DNA of 64,000 nucleotides. Origin: Nonomuraea montanisoli. GTDB lineage: Bacteria > Actinomycetota > Actinomycetes > Streptosporangiales > Streptosporangiaceae. The DNA lies in assembly GCF_013363975.1 (NCBI RefSeq), contig NZ_JABWGN010000010.1:124001-188000 (forward strand), written 5' to 3'. How positions within the stretch are numbered: position 1 is the first letter of the stretch; each line of letters starts with the position of its first letter. The notes below the pieces were generated by a model. That model was not told where the DNA came from and ran no database searches. It saw only the letters and a list, made by a program, of their open reading frames with translations. Position numbers and translations under genes: made by a program. This document shows positions 36,483-44,236 of the stretch, piece after piece.

Positions 36483-37034
36483 TCACTTCTCCTGATCGTT
36501 ATCGTTCTCGGAAACCAGACCTTGCAACGACGCCCAGCGAGCGTCGATCTTCTCGTGCCGGTGATCCGCTCCGGCCTCGGCCAGCTTGATCCCGCACTCG
36601 GTGCAGAGCCCCGGGCAGTCGTCACGGCAGACCGGGCTCAACGGCAGTGCGAGCACCACCGCGTCGCGGAACGTCGGCTCGAGGTCGAGCAGCTCCCCGT
36701 CGAGCAGCGAGTCGTCCTCGGAGGCGTCCTCGTCGGAGTAGAAGAACAGCTCCTGCAGATCGACCTCGATGTCCGAGGACAACGGGTCGAGACACCGAGC
36801 GCACTCCCCGGTCAGCGGGGCCTGCGCCGTGCCCGACACGAGCACGCCTTCCATCACTGCTTCGAACCGGAGTTCCAGCTCGACTTCGGCGTCCTTGCGG
36901 ACACCGATCATGTCGACGCCGAGATCTGCCGGAGCCGGGAGAGTGAGGCTCATCTGCCGCATCGTGCCCGGCCGCTTTCCCAGGTCGTGGGTGGAGATCA
37001 CCCAAGGCGAGCGGGGGTCGAGGTGCTGAGTCAT
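36483..37034 (-). CDS. DUF177 (YceD) family protein
   Basis: The 183-residue protein has the family's central GECARCLDPLSSDIEVDLQE and a C-terminal CRDDCPGLCTECG, two cysteine clusters that may bind zinc. YceD/DUF177 lies before rpmF in most bacteria and is linked to 23S rRNA and ribosome assembly. The ATG at 37034 has GAGAGCAGG just upstream; earlier ATGs lack a binding site. Confidence 0.92.
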   Translation of the reverse strand: MTQHLDPRSPWVISTHDLGKRPGTMRQMSLTLPAPADLGVDMIGVRKDAEVELELRFEAVMEGVLVSGTAQAPLTGECARCLDPLSSDIEVDLQELFFYSDEDASEDDSLLDGELLDLEPTFRDAVVLALPLSPVCRDDCPGLCTECGIKLAEAGADHRHEKIDARWASLQGLVSENDNDQEK

Positions 37035-37105
37035 CCTGCTCTCGCTAGGCATGGCGGAACTGTCGCCGTCGTACAAGGCCGAAATGAAAGGATACCAGGT
37101 GGCGG

Positions 37106-37582
37106 TCAGCCCCTGAGCCGCTCGACGAGCAGCTTGTGGACCATGTCGGGGACCAGCCCGGACACGTCCCCACCGTACCGCGCGATCTCCTTGACCCGGC
37201 TCGACGACAGGAACGAGTACTCGGGGTTGGTCGGCATGAACAGCGTCTCGACGCCGGACAGCCGGTAGTTGAGCTGGGCCATCTGCAGCTCGTAGTCGAA
37301 GTCGCTGACCACGCGGATGCCCTTGACGATGGCGGGGATGTCGTTCTGCTTGCAGAAGTCGACGAGGAGCCCGTGGAACTTCCGCACCTTGACGTTCGGG
37401 AAGTCCTTGGTCACGGCCTGCAGGATCTCGATCCGCTCGTCGACCGTGAAGAGGCTGCTCTTCTCCAGGTTGATGAGCACGGCCACGGTCACCTCGTCGT
37501 ACAGCCGGGCGGACCGGGCGATGATGTCGAGGTGGCCGTTGGTGATGGGGTCGAAGGACCCCGGGCAGACAACGCGGCGCAA
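37106..37582 (-). CDS. coaD: Pantetheine-phosphate adenylyltransferase
   Basis: The 158-residue enzyme has PGSFDPITNGHLDIIARSA with the nucleotidyltransferase HxGH-like motif (here NGHLD), KGIRVVSDFDYELQMAQLN and SFLSSSRVKEIARYGG. It catalyses the fourth step of coenzyme A synthesis. The start is a TTG with GGAGG four bases upstream. Confidence 0.97.
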   Translation of the reverse strand: MRRVVCPGSFDPITNGHLDIIARSARLYDEVTVAVLINLEKSSLFTVDERIEILQAVTKDFPNVKVRKFHGLLVDFCKQNDIPAIVKGIRVVSDFDYELQMAQLNYRLSGVETLFMPTNPEYSFLSSSRVKEIARYGGDVSGLVPDMVHKLLVERLRG

Positions 37583-37608
37583 GACGCCTCCCTGGTCATG
37601 GGGCAGGT

Positions 37609-38217
37609 CTACGGATTACCGGCGGCGCGACCGTACCAAACGGACGCTTCGCCATAACGGCGAACCCTCTCCTCAACGTAACCATCCGGCCATACCAGGG
37701 CCTTTCCCCGGGTCTCCCTCTCGAACGCCACCAACGCGTCCCCGGCCAGCCATCCGTGATCGCGCAGCAGCTCCAGGACGCGCGCGACCTCCTCGTCGGA
37801 CACCGCGTACGGCGGGTCGGCGAATACGATGTCGTACGGCTCCGGCCCCCCGGTGTGAGTTTGGCCACCCTGCCCCGGGGCGTCCTCTGCCGGCCGGCTC
37901 AGGAACCGCTCGACCTTGTCCGCCACGACGTGCGCGCCGGTGAGGCCGAGCTCCCGCACGTTCGCCCTGATCACCCGGACGGCCTTGGGGTCGGACTCGA
38001 CGAGCACCGCGCGTTCGGCTCCTCGCGACAGCGCCTCCAGCCCGACGGCCCCCGACCCGGCGTACAGGTCCATCACCCGGGCGCCCCGCACGCCGTGCAG
38101 GGAGTCGAGCGTCAAGAGGATGCCTTCGCGAGCTCTGTCGCTGGTCGGTCTCGTGCCGCGCCCCGGCGGGACCGCCAGACGTCGCCCGCCCGCGCTCCCC
38201 GCGATGATCCGAGTCAT
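37609..38217 (-). CDS. rsmD: 16S rRNA (guanine(966)-N(2))-methyltransferase RsmD
   Basis: About 202 residues, with RIIAGSAGGRRLAVPPG, RPTSDRAREGIL, the SAM-binding VMDLYAGSGAVGLEALSRG and the catalytic FADPPYA. It methylates G966 of 16S rRNA. It lies directly upstream of coaD, the usual order. Confidence 0.95.
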   Translation of the reverse strand: MTRIIAGSAGGRRLAVPPGRGTRPTSDRAREGILLTLDSLHGVRGARVMDLYAGSGAVGLEALSRGAERAVLVESDPKAVRVIRANVRELGLTGAHVVADKVERFLSRPAEDAPGQGGQTHTGGPEPYDIVFADPPYAVSDEEVARVLELLRDHGWLAGDALVAFERETRGKALVWPDGYVEERVRRYGEASVWYGRAAGNP

Positions 38218-38379
38218 GTGAGCCATTCTCGCGCACGTCGGCGCAGGTCAAGAGTGGACAAGTGTCGGCCTCGAGAACGCAAGGGTGATTCACATGCCCC
38301 CACCGGCCACGCATGATGGGTGCTGCGGCCTTCGAGGTGACCCAGTAGAAGGCCGACCGGCGTGGTCGTGAGCCCTTCC

Positions 38380-38730
38380 GCACGCCGGTTCCCTCGGCAC
38401 CTGACCCGAGGGGTGGGCCCAGCCGGGGACGGCATTCGGGGGGAGGCCGTCCCCGCGGCTGGGCCCAACACCTTTTCCCGGCCACCCCCGGCCTTCCGTT
38501 TTCCAGCCACCCGGCCTTCCGCCACCCGCGCCTTCCCTTTGCCTGCCACCTTCGGCCTTCCGCTGTCCGGCCCCCGGCCTTCCGCCACCCCGGGCCTGCC
38601 CGTTGCCGGCCCTTCTCGGCCTTCTGCTGTCCGGCCGCTCCCGGACTTCCGGCCTTGGTCGGCCTCTCGGCTCCATCGCCTTCCGGCCTTCGAGCGCGCG
38701 CCCCAGAGCTCCTGCGGCTTCCCTGGCGCT
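38380..38730. repeat. Degenerate CGGCCTTCCG-rich repeat region, no gene seen
   Basis: Between rsmD and recG (38218-38878) there is a 650-base non-coding stretch. From about 38480 to 38700 the motif CGGCCTTCCG and close variants recur at roughly 20-40 base spacing, often followed by a ccaccc or ctgtccgg segment. Long open frames here are low-complexity on every strand and show no protein-like features. Confidence 0.6.
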
Positions 38731-38878
38731 CCAGCCCAGTCGGGGCCCTTCACCCGCCTCCGCATCCGGGCGTCCCACGCCAGGCCCCCAGCGCGGGGGG
38801 CCGCGCTCGGGCCCGCACCCCGGATGTCGCACGGCGCGGGGGGACGGGCCGGGCGCGTCTCGTCGCAGAGGGACGCGG

Positions 38879-41077
38879 CTACGTCTTCTCCAGGTACTCG
38901 GCGCGCTCGTCGGCCAGCAGCCGGTCGATCTCGGCACGCAGGGCCTCGTGCTCTTTCAGCTCCGGGTCGTCGGCCAGCAGCCCCGCCGCCTCCTCGCGGG
39001 CGGCCTCGATCACGTCCTCGTCACGCAGGAGCTGGAGCAGCTTGAGCGACGAGCGCCGCCCCGACTGCGCGGCGCCGAGCACGTCGCCCTCCCGCCGCTG
39101 CTCCAGGTCGACCCTCGACAGCTCGAACCCGTCGAGGGTGGCGGCCACCGCGTCGAGCCGCGCCCGCGCGGGCGTGCCCTCCGGGAAGTCGGACACCAGC
39201 AGGCACAGCCCCGGCAGCCCGCCCCGGCCGACCCGGCCGCGGAGCTGGTGGAGCTGCGAGACCCCGAACCGGTCGGCGTCCATGATGATCATGACGGAGG
39301 AGTTGGGCACGTCGACGCCGACCTCGATCACCGTCGTCGCCACCAGCACGTCCAGCTCTCCCCGGCTGAACGCCCGCATGACCGCGTCCTTCTCCTCCGG
39401 CGGCAGCTTGCCGTGCAGGACGCCGAGCCGCAGGTCGTGGAACGGCCCCTCGGAGAGGAGCTGCGCGACGTCGAGGACGGCCAGCGGCGGCCGCCGCTCC
39501 TCCCCCGACGCCCCCTCGCCGGCCTGTCCGGCCCCGCCCTCCAGGTCGCCCTCGTCGCCCTCGAGGTCGCCGATGCGCGGGCAGACGATGTACGCCTGCC
39601 GGCCCAGGGCGACCTCCTCACGCACCCGCTCCCACGTGCGTTCCAGGTAGTGGGGCTTGTCGGCGGCGGGCACCACGTGGGTGGTGATGGGGGCGCGCCC
39701 GGACGGGAGCTGCGACAGCGTGGAGACCTCCAGGTCGCCGAAGACCGTCATGGCGACCGTGCGCGGGATCGGGGTGGCGGTCATGACGAGCACGTGCGGC
39801 CGCCCGCCGCCCGCCTTCTCGCGCAGCGCGTCGCGCTGCTCCACGCCGAAGCGGTGCTGCTCGTCGACCACCACCAGCCCGAGGTCGGCGAACTGGACGT
39901 GCTCCTGGAGCAGGGCGTGGGTGCCCACGACGACGCCGGCCGTGCCCGAGGCCGCGTCGAGCAGCGCCGCGCGGCGGGCGGCGGCCCCCATGGAGCCGGT
40001 GAGCAGCGTGACCGCCGTGCCGCCGAACATGCCGCCCTGCGCGAGGTCGCCCAGCATCGCGGTGATCGAGCGGTGGTGCTGCTGGGCGAGCACCTCGGTG
40101 GGCGCGAGCAGGACGGCCTGGCCGCCCGCGTCGACCACCTGGAGCATGGCGCGCAGGGCGACCACGGTCTTGCCCGCGCCGACCTCGCCCTGCAGCAGCC
40201 GGTGCATGGGGTGCTCGCGGGCCAGGTCGGCCGCGACCTCCTCGCCGACCGCGGCCTGCCCCTCCGTGAGCGTGAACGGCAGCCGCGCGTCGAACTCGCG
40301 CAGGATGCCGTCGTCGCGGCGCGGGCGCGCCTTGGCGGGCCAGGCGGTCGCCGCCTGCCTGCGCTGGAGCAGCACGGCCTGGAGCACGAACGCCTCGTCG
40401 AACTTGAGCCGGTCGCGGGCCCGCTGCACGTCGCCGAAGTCCTTCGGCCGGTGGATCGCCTCCAGCGCCTCGTCCAGGTCGCGCAGGCCGTGGCGGGCGC
40501 GCAGGCCGGCGGGCAGCGGGTCGGCCAGCGGGCCGAGCGTGTCGAGCACGACCCCGATGGCGCGCCTGATCACCCACGGGGTCAGGTCCTTGCCCGCGGG
40601 GTAGATCGGCACGGGCGCGGCGGAGAACTCCTCGGCGCCGGCCTCGTTCTCCTCGAACAGCTCGAACTCGGGGTGCGTGAGCTGCCAGCGCGGGTGGGTC
40701 CGCGAGCCGAACAGGCCGACCTTGCCGGCGAACATGCCGCGCTTGCCCGGCTTGAGCCGGGACTCGGCGACGTGGGAGCCCTTGCCGAAGAACGACAGGT
40801 AGATCTTGTTACGGGCGGCGTCGACGACCTCGACCTCCAGCCAGGTGCCGCCGCGGTTGCGCATGGGCTTGCGCATGAGCCGGCTCACCTCGCCGACCAC
40901 GGTGACGTGCTCGTCGACCTCCAGCGCGTCGAGCGCGGTCAGCTCGCCGCGCTCGGCGTAGCGGCGGGGATAGTGGCGCAGCAGGTCGCCGACCGTCTCC
41001 AGGCCCAGCACGCTGTGCAGCAGCTTGGCGGTCTTCGGGTCGAGCGCCTTGGCCAGGGGCTCGTCGAATCGGCTCAC
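38879..41077 (-). CDS. recG: ATP-dependent DNA helicase RecG
   Basis: The 732-residue helicase has an N-terminal wedge domain (VTVVGEVSRLMRKPMRNRG), Walker A LLQGEVGAGKTVVALRAMLQ, DEQHRFG, VMTATPIPRT and motif VI region QLRGRVGRGGLPGLCLLV. It rescues stalled forks and processes recombination intermediates. The GTG at 41077 gives VSRFDEPLAKALDPKTAK; the longer open frame upstream runs through other genes. An acidic/Gly-rich insert (DLEGDEGDLEGGAGQAGEGA) lies between the helicase domains. Confidence 0.96.
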   Translation of the reverse strand: MSRFDEPLAKALDPKTAKLLHSVLGLETVGDLLRHYPRRYAERGELTALDALEVDEHVTVVGEVSRLMRKPMRNRGGTWLEVEVVDAARNKIYLSFFGKGSHVAESRLKPGKRGMFAGKVGLFGSRTHPRWQLTHPEFELFEENEAGAEEFSAAPVPIYPAGKDLTPWVIRRAIGVVLDTLGPLADPLPAGLRARHGLRDLDEALEAIHRPKDFGDVQRARDRLKFDEAFVLQAVLLQRRQAATAWPAKARPRRDDGILREFDARLPFTLTEGQAAVGEEVAADLAREHPMHRLLQGEVGAGKTVVALRAMLQVVDAGGQAVLLAPTEVLAQQHHRSITAMLGDLAQGGMFGGTAVTLLTGSMGAAARRAALLDAASGTAGVVVGTHALLQEHVQFADLGLVVVDEQHRFGVEQRDALREKAGGGRPHVLVMTATPIPRTVAMTVFGDLEVSTLSQLPSGRAPITTHVVPAADKPHYLERTWERVREEVALGRQAYIVCPRIGDLEGDEGDLEGGAGQAGEGASGEERRPPLAVLDVAQLLSEGPFHDLRLGVLHGKLPPEEKDAVMRAFSRGELDVLVATTVIEVGVDVPNSSVMIIMDADRFGVSQLHQLRGRVGRGGLPGLCLLVSDFPEGTPARARLDAVAATLDGFELSRVDLEQRREGDVLGAAQSGRRSSLKLLQLLRDEDVIEAAREEAAGLLADDPELKEHEALRAEIDRLLADERAEYLEKT

Positions 41078-41187
41078 GGCACTATGTTCTACCGCCTGAG
41101 ACCGACAGGAACCCATGCCACGGCCCCGGGAGGCGCCGTCGGGTCGCGTGGCACGGGGATCGCGGCCGGGCCGGCGAAGGCCGCCGC

Positions 41188-41280
41188 CGGGTCGTTCCAC
41201 GCCGATGAGAAGCGGGTAGGGGGCGCTCCACGCCGACGAGGAGCGGGTACGGGTCACTCCACGCCGATGAGGAGCGGGTA
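41188..41280 (-). repeat. 31-bp tandem repeat, 3 copies, including a stop codon
   Basis: Units at 41188-41218, 41219-41249 and 41250-41280 share tCCACGCCGAtGAgaAGCGGGTA. The third holds the last codons (LLIGVE) and stop of the DAK-domain gene; the other two are extra copies downstream of it, before recG. Confidence 0.85.
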
Positions 41281-42798
41281 GCCGCCCTGCTCCCCCGCGT
41301 ACACGACGAGATCCACGTCGGGCCGGGTGGCGCGCAGCCGCCCGCCCACCTCCTCCGCCAGCTTCCCCGGCGCGTCCGCGCCGGTCACGAGCGTGACCAT
41401 CTCGCCGCCGCCCGCCACCATCCGGTCCACGACCGCGACGGCCACCTCTCCCAGCTCGCGGCCGATCACGGCCACGTCGCCGTCGATCAGCCCCAGCACG
41501 TCGCCCGGCCGGCACACGCCCACGCTCGTGACGCCCTCGCTGCGGGCGACCACCAGGTGTCCGTGGCGGGTGTGCCCGGCCGCCCCGGTCATGGCCACCA
41601 CGTCGTCGTCGAAGCGGCGCAGCGGGTCGTGGACGGCCAGCGCCGCCAGCCCCTGCACGGTCGCCCGGGTCGGCAGCACGCTGACCACGACGCCGTCCTC
41701 CCTGGCGATCTCCGCGGCGGCGGTGGCGACCGCCTCGGCGCCCTCGTCGTTCGGCAGCACGGCGACCTCGCCGCCCGCCTGCCTGATCGCGGCCAGCATC
41801 GCGGGCAGCGACGGGCGGGTGCCCGGCTCCCGCCGTACCACCACCGCGCCGCACTCCTCGAACAGCGCCGCGATTCCGTCGCCCGCGGCGACGGCCACCA
41901 CGCCCCGGCCCGCGTCGCCGCGGTGGGTCCGCCCGGCGAGATAAGTGATCTTGATCCGGTACGGCCGCCCGACCCGCAGCGCCGCCTCCACCGCGGGACC
42001 AGCCTCGTCCACGTGGACGTGGACGTTCCACAGGCCGTCGCCGCCGACGACCACGAGCGAGTCGCCCATCGCGTCGAGCTCCTCGCGCAGCTTGGCCACG
42101 GCGGCGTCGTCGGCGTCCAGCAGGTACATCACCTCGTAGCCCGCGCCCACCTCGGTCATCGGCGAGACGCGCGACGTCGGCGCGGGGACCTCGTAACGCT
42201 CGCCGGAGTCGCCGGTCACCGCGGTCGCCAGCGACTCCAGGATGATCGCCAGCCCGGCGCCGCCCGCGTCCACGACGCCGCTGCGGGCCAGCACGTCGAG
42301 CTGCTCGGGGGTGCGGCGGAGCGCGGCACGGGCCTCGCGCGCCGCCCGCCGCGCGACGGCGGCCAGGTCGCCGTCCGTGTCCCGCACGGCCCCCGCCGCG
42401 GCGGCGAGCACGCTCAGCACCGTGCCGTCCACGGGCCGCGCGACCGCGTCCCGGGCCAGCGAGGCGGCCCTGTCCAGGCCGGCGCGCAGGTCGGAGCCGT
42501 CTTTCAGCACCTCGGCCAGGCCACGCAGGGCCTGGCTGACGATGACGCCGGAGTTGCCGCGCGCGCCGACGAGCGCCCCGTACGAGAGCGTCTGCCAGAC
42601 GACCGCGCGGTCCACGTCGTCGGGGAGCGCCTCGACGGCCTCGGCGGCGGCCAGCATGGTCAGGTGGAGGTTCGTGCCGGTGTCGCCGTCGGCGACGGGG
42701 AAGACGTTGAGCGCGTCGATCTCCGCCCGCGACCTGCCCAGCGCGTCCGCGGCCAGACGGGCCCAGCGGCGTACACGGGGCGGGTCGAGAACCTCCAT
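41254..42798 (-). CDS. DAK-domain fatty acid kinase-like protein (FakA/YloV family)
   Basis: The 514-residue protein has an N-terminal Dak phosphatase-like domain: [40 protein letters not shown] and [19 protein letters not shown] middle and C-terminal EDD-type region follows. FakA proteins phosphorylate fatty acids bound to FakB for phospholipid synthesis; whether this one does is unproven. It lies between rpmB and recG, the common actinobacterial order. Confidence 0.9.
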   Translation of the reverse strand: MEVLDPPRVRRWARLAADALGRSRAEIDALNVFPVADGDTGTNLHLTMLAAAEAVEALPDDVDRAVVWQTLSYGALVGARGNSGVIVSQALRGLAEVLKDGSDLRAGLDRAASLARDAVARPVDGTVLSVLAAAAGAVRDTDGDLAAVARRAAREARAALRRTPEQLDVLARSGVVDAGGAGLAIILESLATAVTGDSGERYEVPAPTSRVSPMTEVGAGYEVMYLLDADDAAVAKLREELDAMGDSLVVVGGDGLWNVHVHVDEAGPAVEAALRVGRPYRIKITYLAGRTHRGDAGRGVVAVAAGDGIAALFEECGAVVVRREPGTRPSLPAMLAAIRQAGGEVAVLPNDEGAEAVATAAAEIAREDGVVVSVLPTRATVQGLAALAVHDPLRRFDDDVVAMTGAAGHTRHGHLVVARSEGVTSVGVCRPGDVLGLIDGDVAVIGRELGEVAVAVVDRMVAGGGEMVTLVTGADAPGKLAEEVGGRLRATRPDVDLVVYAGEQGGYPLLIGVE

Positions 42799-42840
42799 AC
42801 GCGACGCTCCGCCCTCTCGAGTGCGCTACGGTTAAAGAAG

Positions 42841-42911
42841 GAGGATATCGCCGCATCCGTCCTCGTCCAGTGGCGCGAGTTCGCACCTGGTGGCGCGGAT
42901 CGGATATCCTC
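42841..42911. promoter_or_regulatory. Inverted repeat GAGGATATC / GATATCCTC in the rpmB-DAK divergent region
   Basis: Nine-base arms at 42841-42849 and 42903-42911 are perfect inverted copies 53 bases apart. They lie between divergent starts and could bind a regulator at two half-sites. Function unknown. Confidence 0.35.
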
Positions 42912-42998
42912 GTCTGGCTGGCCGGTTGTCCCGGCATGCCCTCCGCCCGACAAGCATCAGCGGACAGGGCTACATCGACTGTTTTAAGGAGCGATACC

Positions 42999-43184
42999 GT
43001 GGCTTCCGTCTGCGATGTCTGCCGCAAGGGCCCGATCTTCGGCAACAACGTGTCCCACTCGCACCGCCGCACCCGTCGTCGTTGGAACCCCAACATCCAG
43101 ACGGTTCGCGCGGTCGTCGGCGGCACGCCGAAGAAGATGAACGTGTGCACCTCGTGCATCAAGGCGGGCAAGGTCTCCCGCTAG
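42999..43184 (+). CDS. rpmB: 50S ribosomal protein L28
   Basis: The 61-residue protein starts [20 protein letters not shown] and contains [20 protein letters not shown] and [12 protein letters not shown]. It is the zinc-binding form, with CxxC pairs at both ends. The GTG start has AAGGAG seven bases upstream. The upstream open frame in the same phase is not conserved. Confidence 0.97.
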   Translation: MASVCDVCRKGPIFGNNVSHSHRRTRRRWNPNIQTVRAVVGGTPKKMNVCTSCIKAGKVSR

Positions 43185-43201
43185 CTTCGCGCCTTTCGAC
43201 A

Positions 43202-43236
43202 GGCCCGCCGCTCCCGGCCGAGCGGCGGGCCTTCGT
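43202..43236 (+). terminator. Rho-independent terminator of rpmB
   Basis: A perfect 12-bp stem, GGCCCGCCGCTC/GAGCGGCGGGCC, with loop CCGGCC is followed by TTCGT. It lies 17 bases after the rpmB stop. A short CGTCATGCCCGG-type repeat follows at 43235-43290. Confidence 0.85.
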
Positions 43237-43308
43237 CATGCCCGGACGCATCATGCGTCATGCCCGGGCGAGCCGTCATGCCGCGCGCCCGGGGGCCGGT
43301 GAGGCCGG

Positions 43309-44103
43309 TCAGCGCCACTGCCAGGCGTGGTCGACCGGGCCGATGCCGTCGCCGAGCGGGAAGCCGCGCCGGATCGCGCCCGTGACGTACTCCTTGGCCT
43401 TGCCCACCGCGCCCGGCACGTCCTCGCCCATCGCCAGGTGGGAGGCGATCGCCGAGGCGAGCGTGCAGCCGGTGCCGTGGGTGTGGCGGTTGTCGAGCCG
43501 CTCGGCGGTGAAGCGGTACTCACGCGTGCCGTCGGTCAGCAGGTCCACCGGCTCGCCCGGCAGGTGGCCGCCCTTGACGAGCGCCCAGGCGGGCCCGAGC
43601 TCCAGGATCGCGTCGGCGGCCCGCCGCAGGTCGTCCTCGTCCTCGACCTTGACCGAGGTGAGCTGCTCGACCTCCCACAGGTTGGGGGTGACGACGGTGG
43701 CGACCGGCAGCAGCCGCGTGCGCACCGTGTCGACGGCCTCGGGCGCGAGCAGCGAGTCGCCGTGCTTGGAGACGCCCACCGGATCGACCACGACCGGCGC
43801 CTCGTACGCGCCGAGCCTCTCGGCCACGGTCTCGACCAGCTCGGGCGAGGCCAGCATGCCCGTCTTGACCGCCTGCGCGCCGATGTCGCCGAGCACGGAG
43901 TCGAGCTGGGCGCGAACGGCCTCGGCGGGCAGCTCCCAGTAGCCCTGGACGCCGAGGGAGTTCTGCGCCGTCACGGCGGCGATCACGCTCATGCCGTGGA
44001 CGCCCAGGGCCAGCATGGTCTTGAGGTCGGCCTGGATGCCCGCCCCGCCGCCGGAGTCGGATCCGGCGACGGTCAGCACACGCGGAGGGGTCGTAGCGGT
44101 CAT
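43309..44103 (-). CDS. thiD: Hydroxymethylpyrimidine/phosphomethylpyrimidine kinase
   Basis: The 264-residue enzyme has [20 protein letters not shown] at the N-terminus, [19 protein letters not shown] and the ATP-binding [18 protein letters not shown]. It phosphorylates HMP and HMP-P in thiamine synthesis. The ATG at 44103 follows GGATGGGGGC. thiL is the next pathway gene upstream, separated by an unrelated membrane protein. Confidence 0.96.
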   Translation of the reverse strand: MTATTPPRVLTVAGSDSGGGAGIQADLKTMLALGVHGMSVIAAVTAQNSLGVQGYWELPAEAVRAQLDSVLGDIGAQAVKTGMLASPELVETVAERLGAYEAPVVVDPVGVSKHGDSLLAPEAVDTVRTRLLPVATVVTPNLWEVEQLTSVKVEDEDDLRRAADAILELGPAWALVKGGHLPGEPVDLLTDGTREYRFTAERLDNRHTHGTGCTLASAIASHLAMGEDVPGAVGKAKEYVTGAIRRGFPLGDGIGPVDHAWQWR

Positions 44104-44110
44104 GCCCCCA

Positions 44111-44212
44111 TCCAACCATCGCGCGCGGGCGGGCGCCTTCCCCCGTCGTGCGGGCGGGCGCCTTCAACCATCGTGCGGGCGGGGCGTTCAACCCTGGCGC
44201 GGGCGGGCGCCG
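44111..44212. repeat. About 25-bp tandem repeat, 4 imperfect copies
   Basis: Copies share tcaACCaTCGtGCGGGCGGGCGCC. They lie between thiD and the membrane protein gene. The last copy forms one arm of the hairpin at 44201-44228. Confidence 0.7.
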
Positions 44213-44228
44213 TGATCGGCGCCCGCCC
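44201..44228 (-). terminator. Strong hairpin after the CBM2-like membrane protein gene
   Basis: A perfect 11-bp stem, GGGCGGGCGCC/GGCGCCCGCCC, has loop GTGATC and starts nine bases after the gene's stop on the minus strand. No T-run; could be bidirectional. Confidence 0.6.
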
Positions 44229-44236
44229 CCGAGGCG

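Noticed and set aside
38214-38765. 183-residue basic frame between rsmD and recG
   Set aside because: Composition follows the CGGCCTTCCG repeats and it would overlap the rsmD start; no start signal.
43235-43300. Additional terminator or small RNA after rpmB
   Set aside because: Only short CGTCATGCCCGG repeats; the strong hairpin before it already explains termination.
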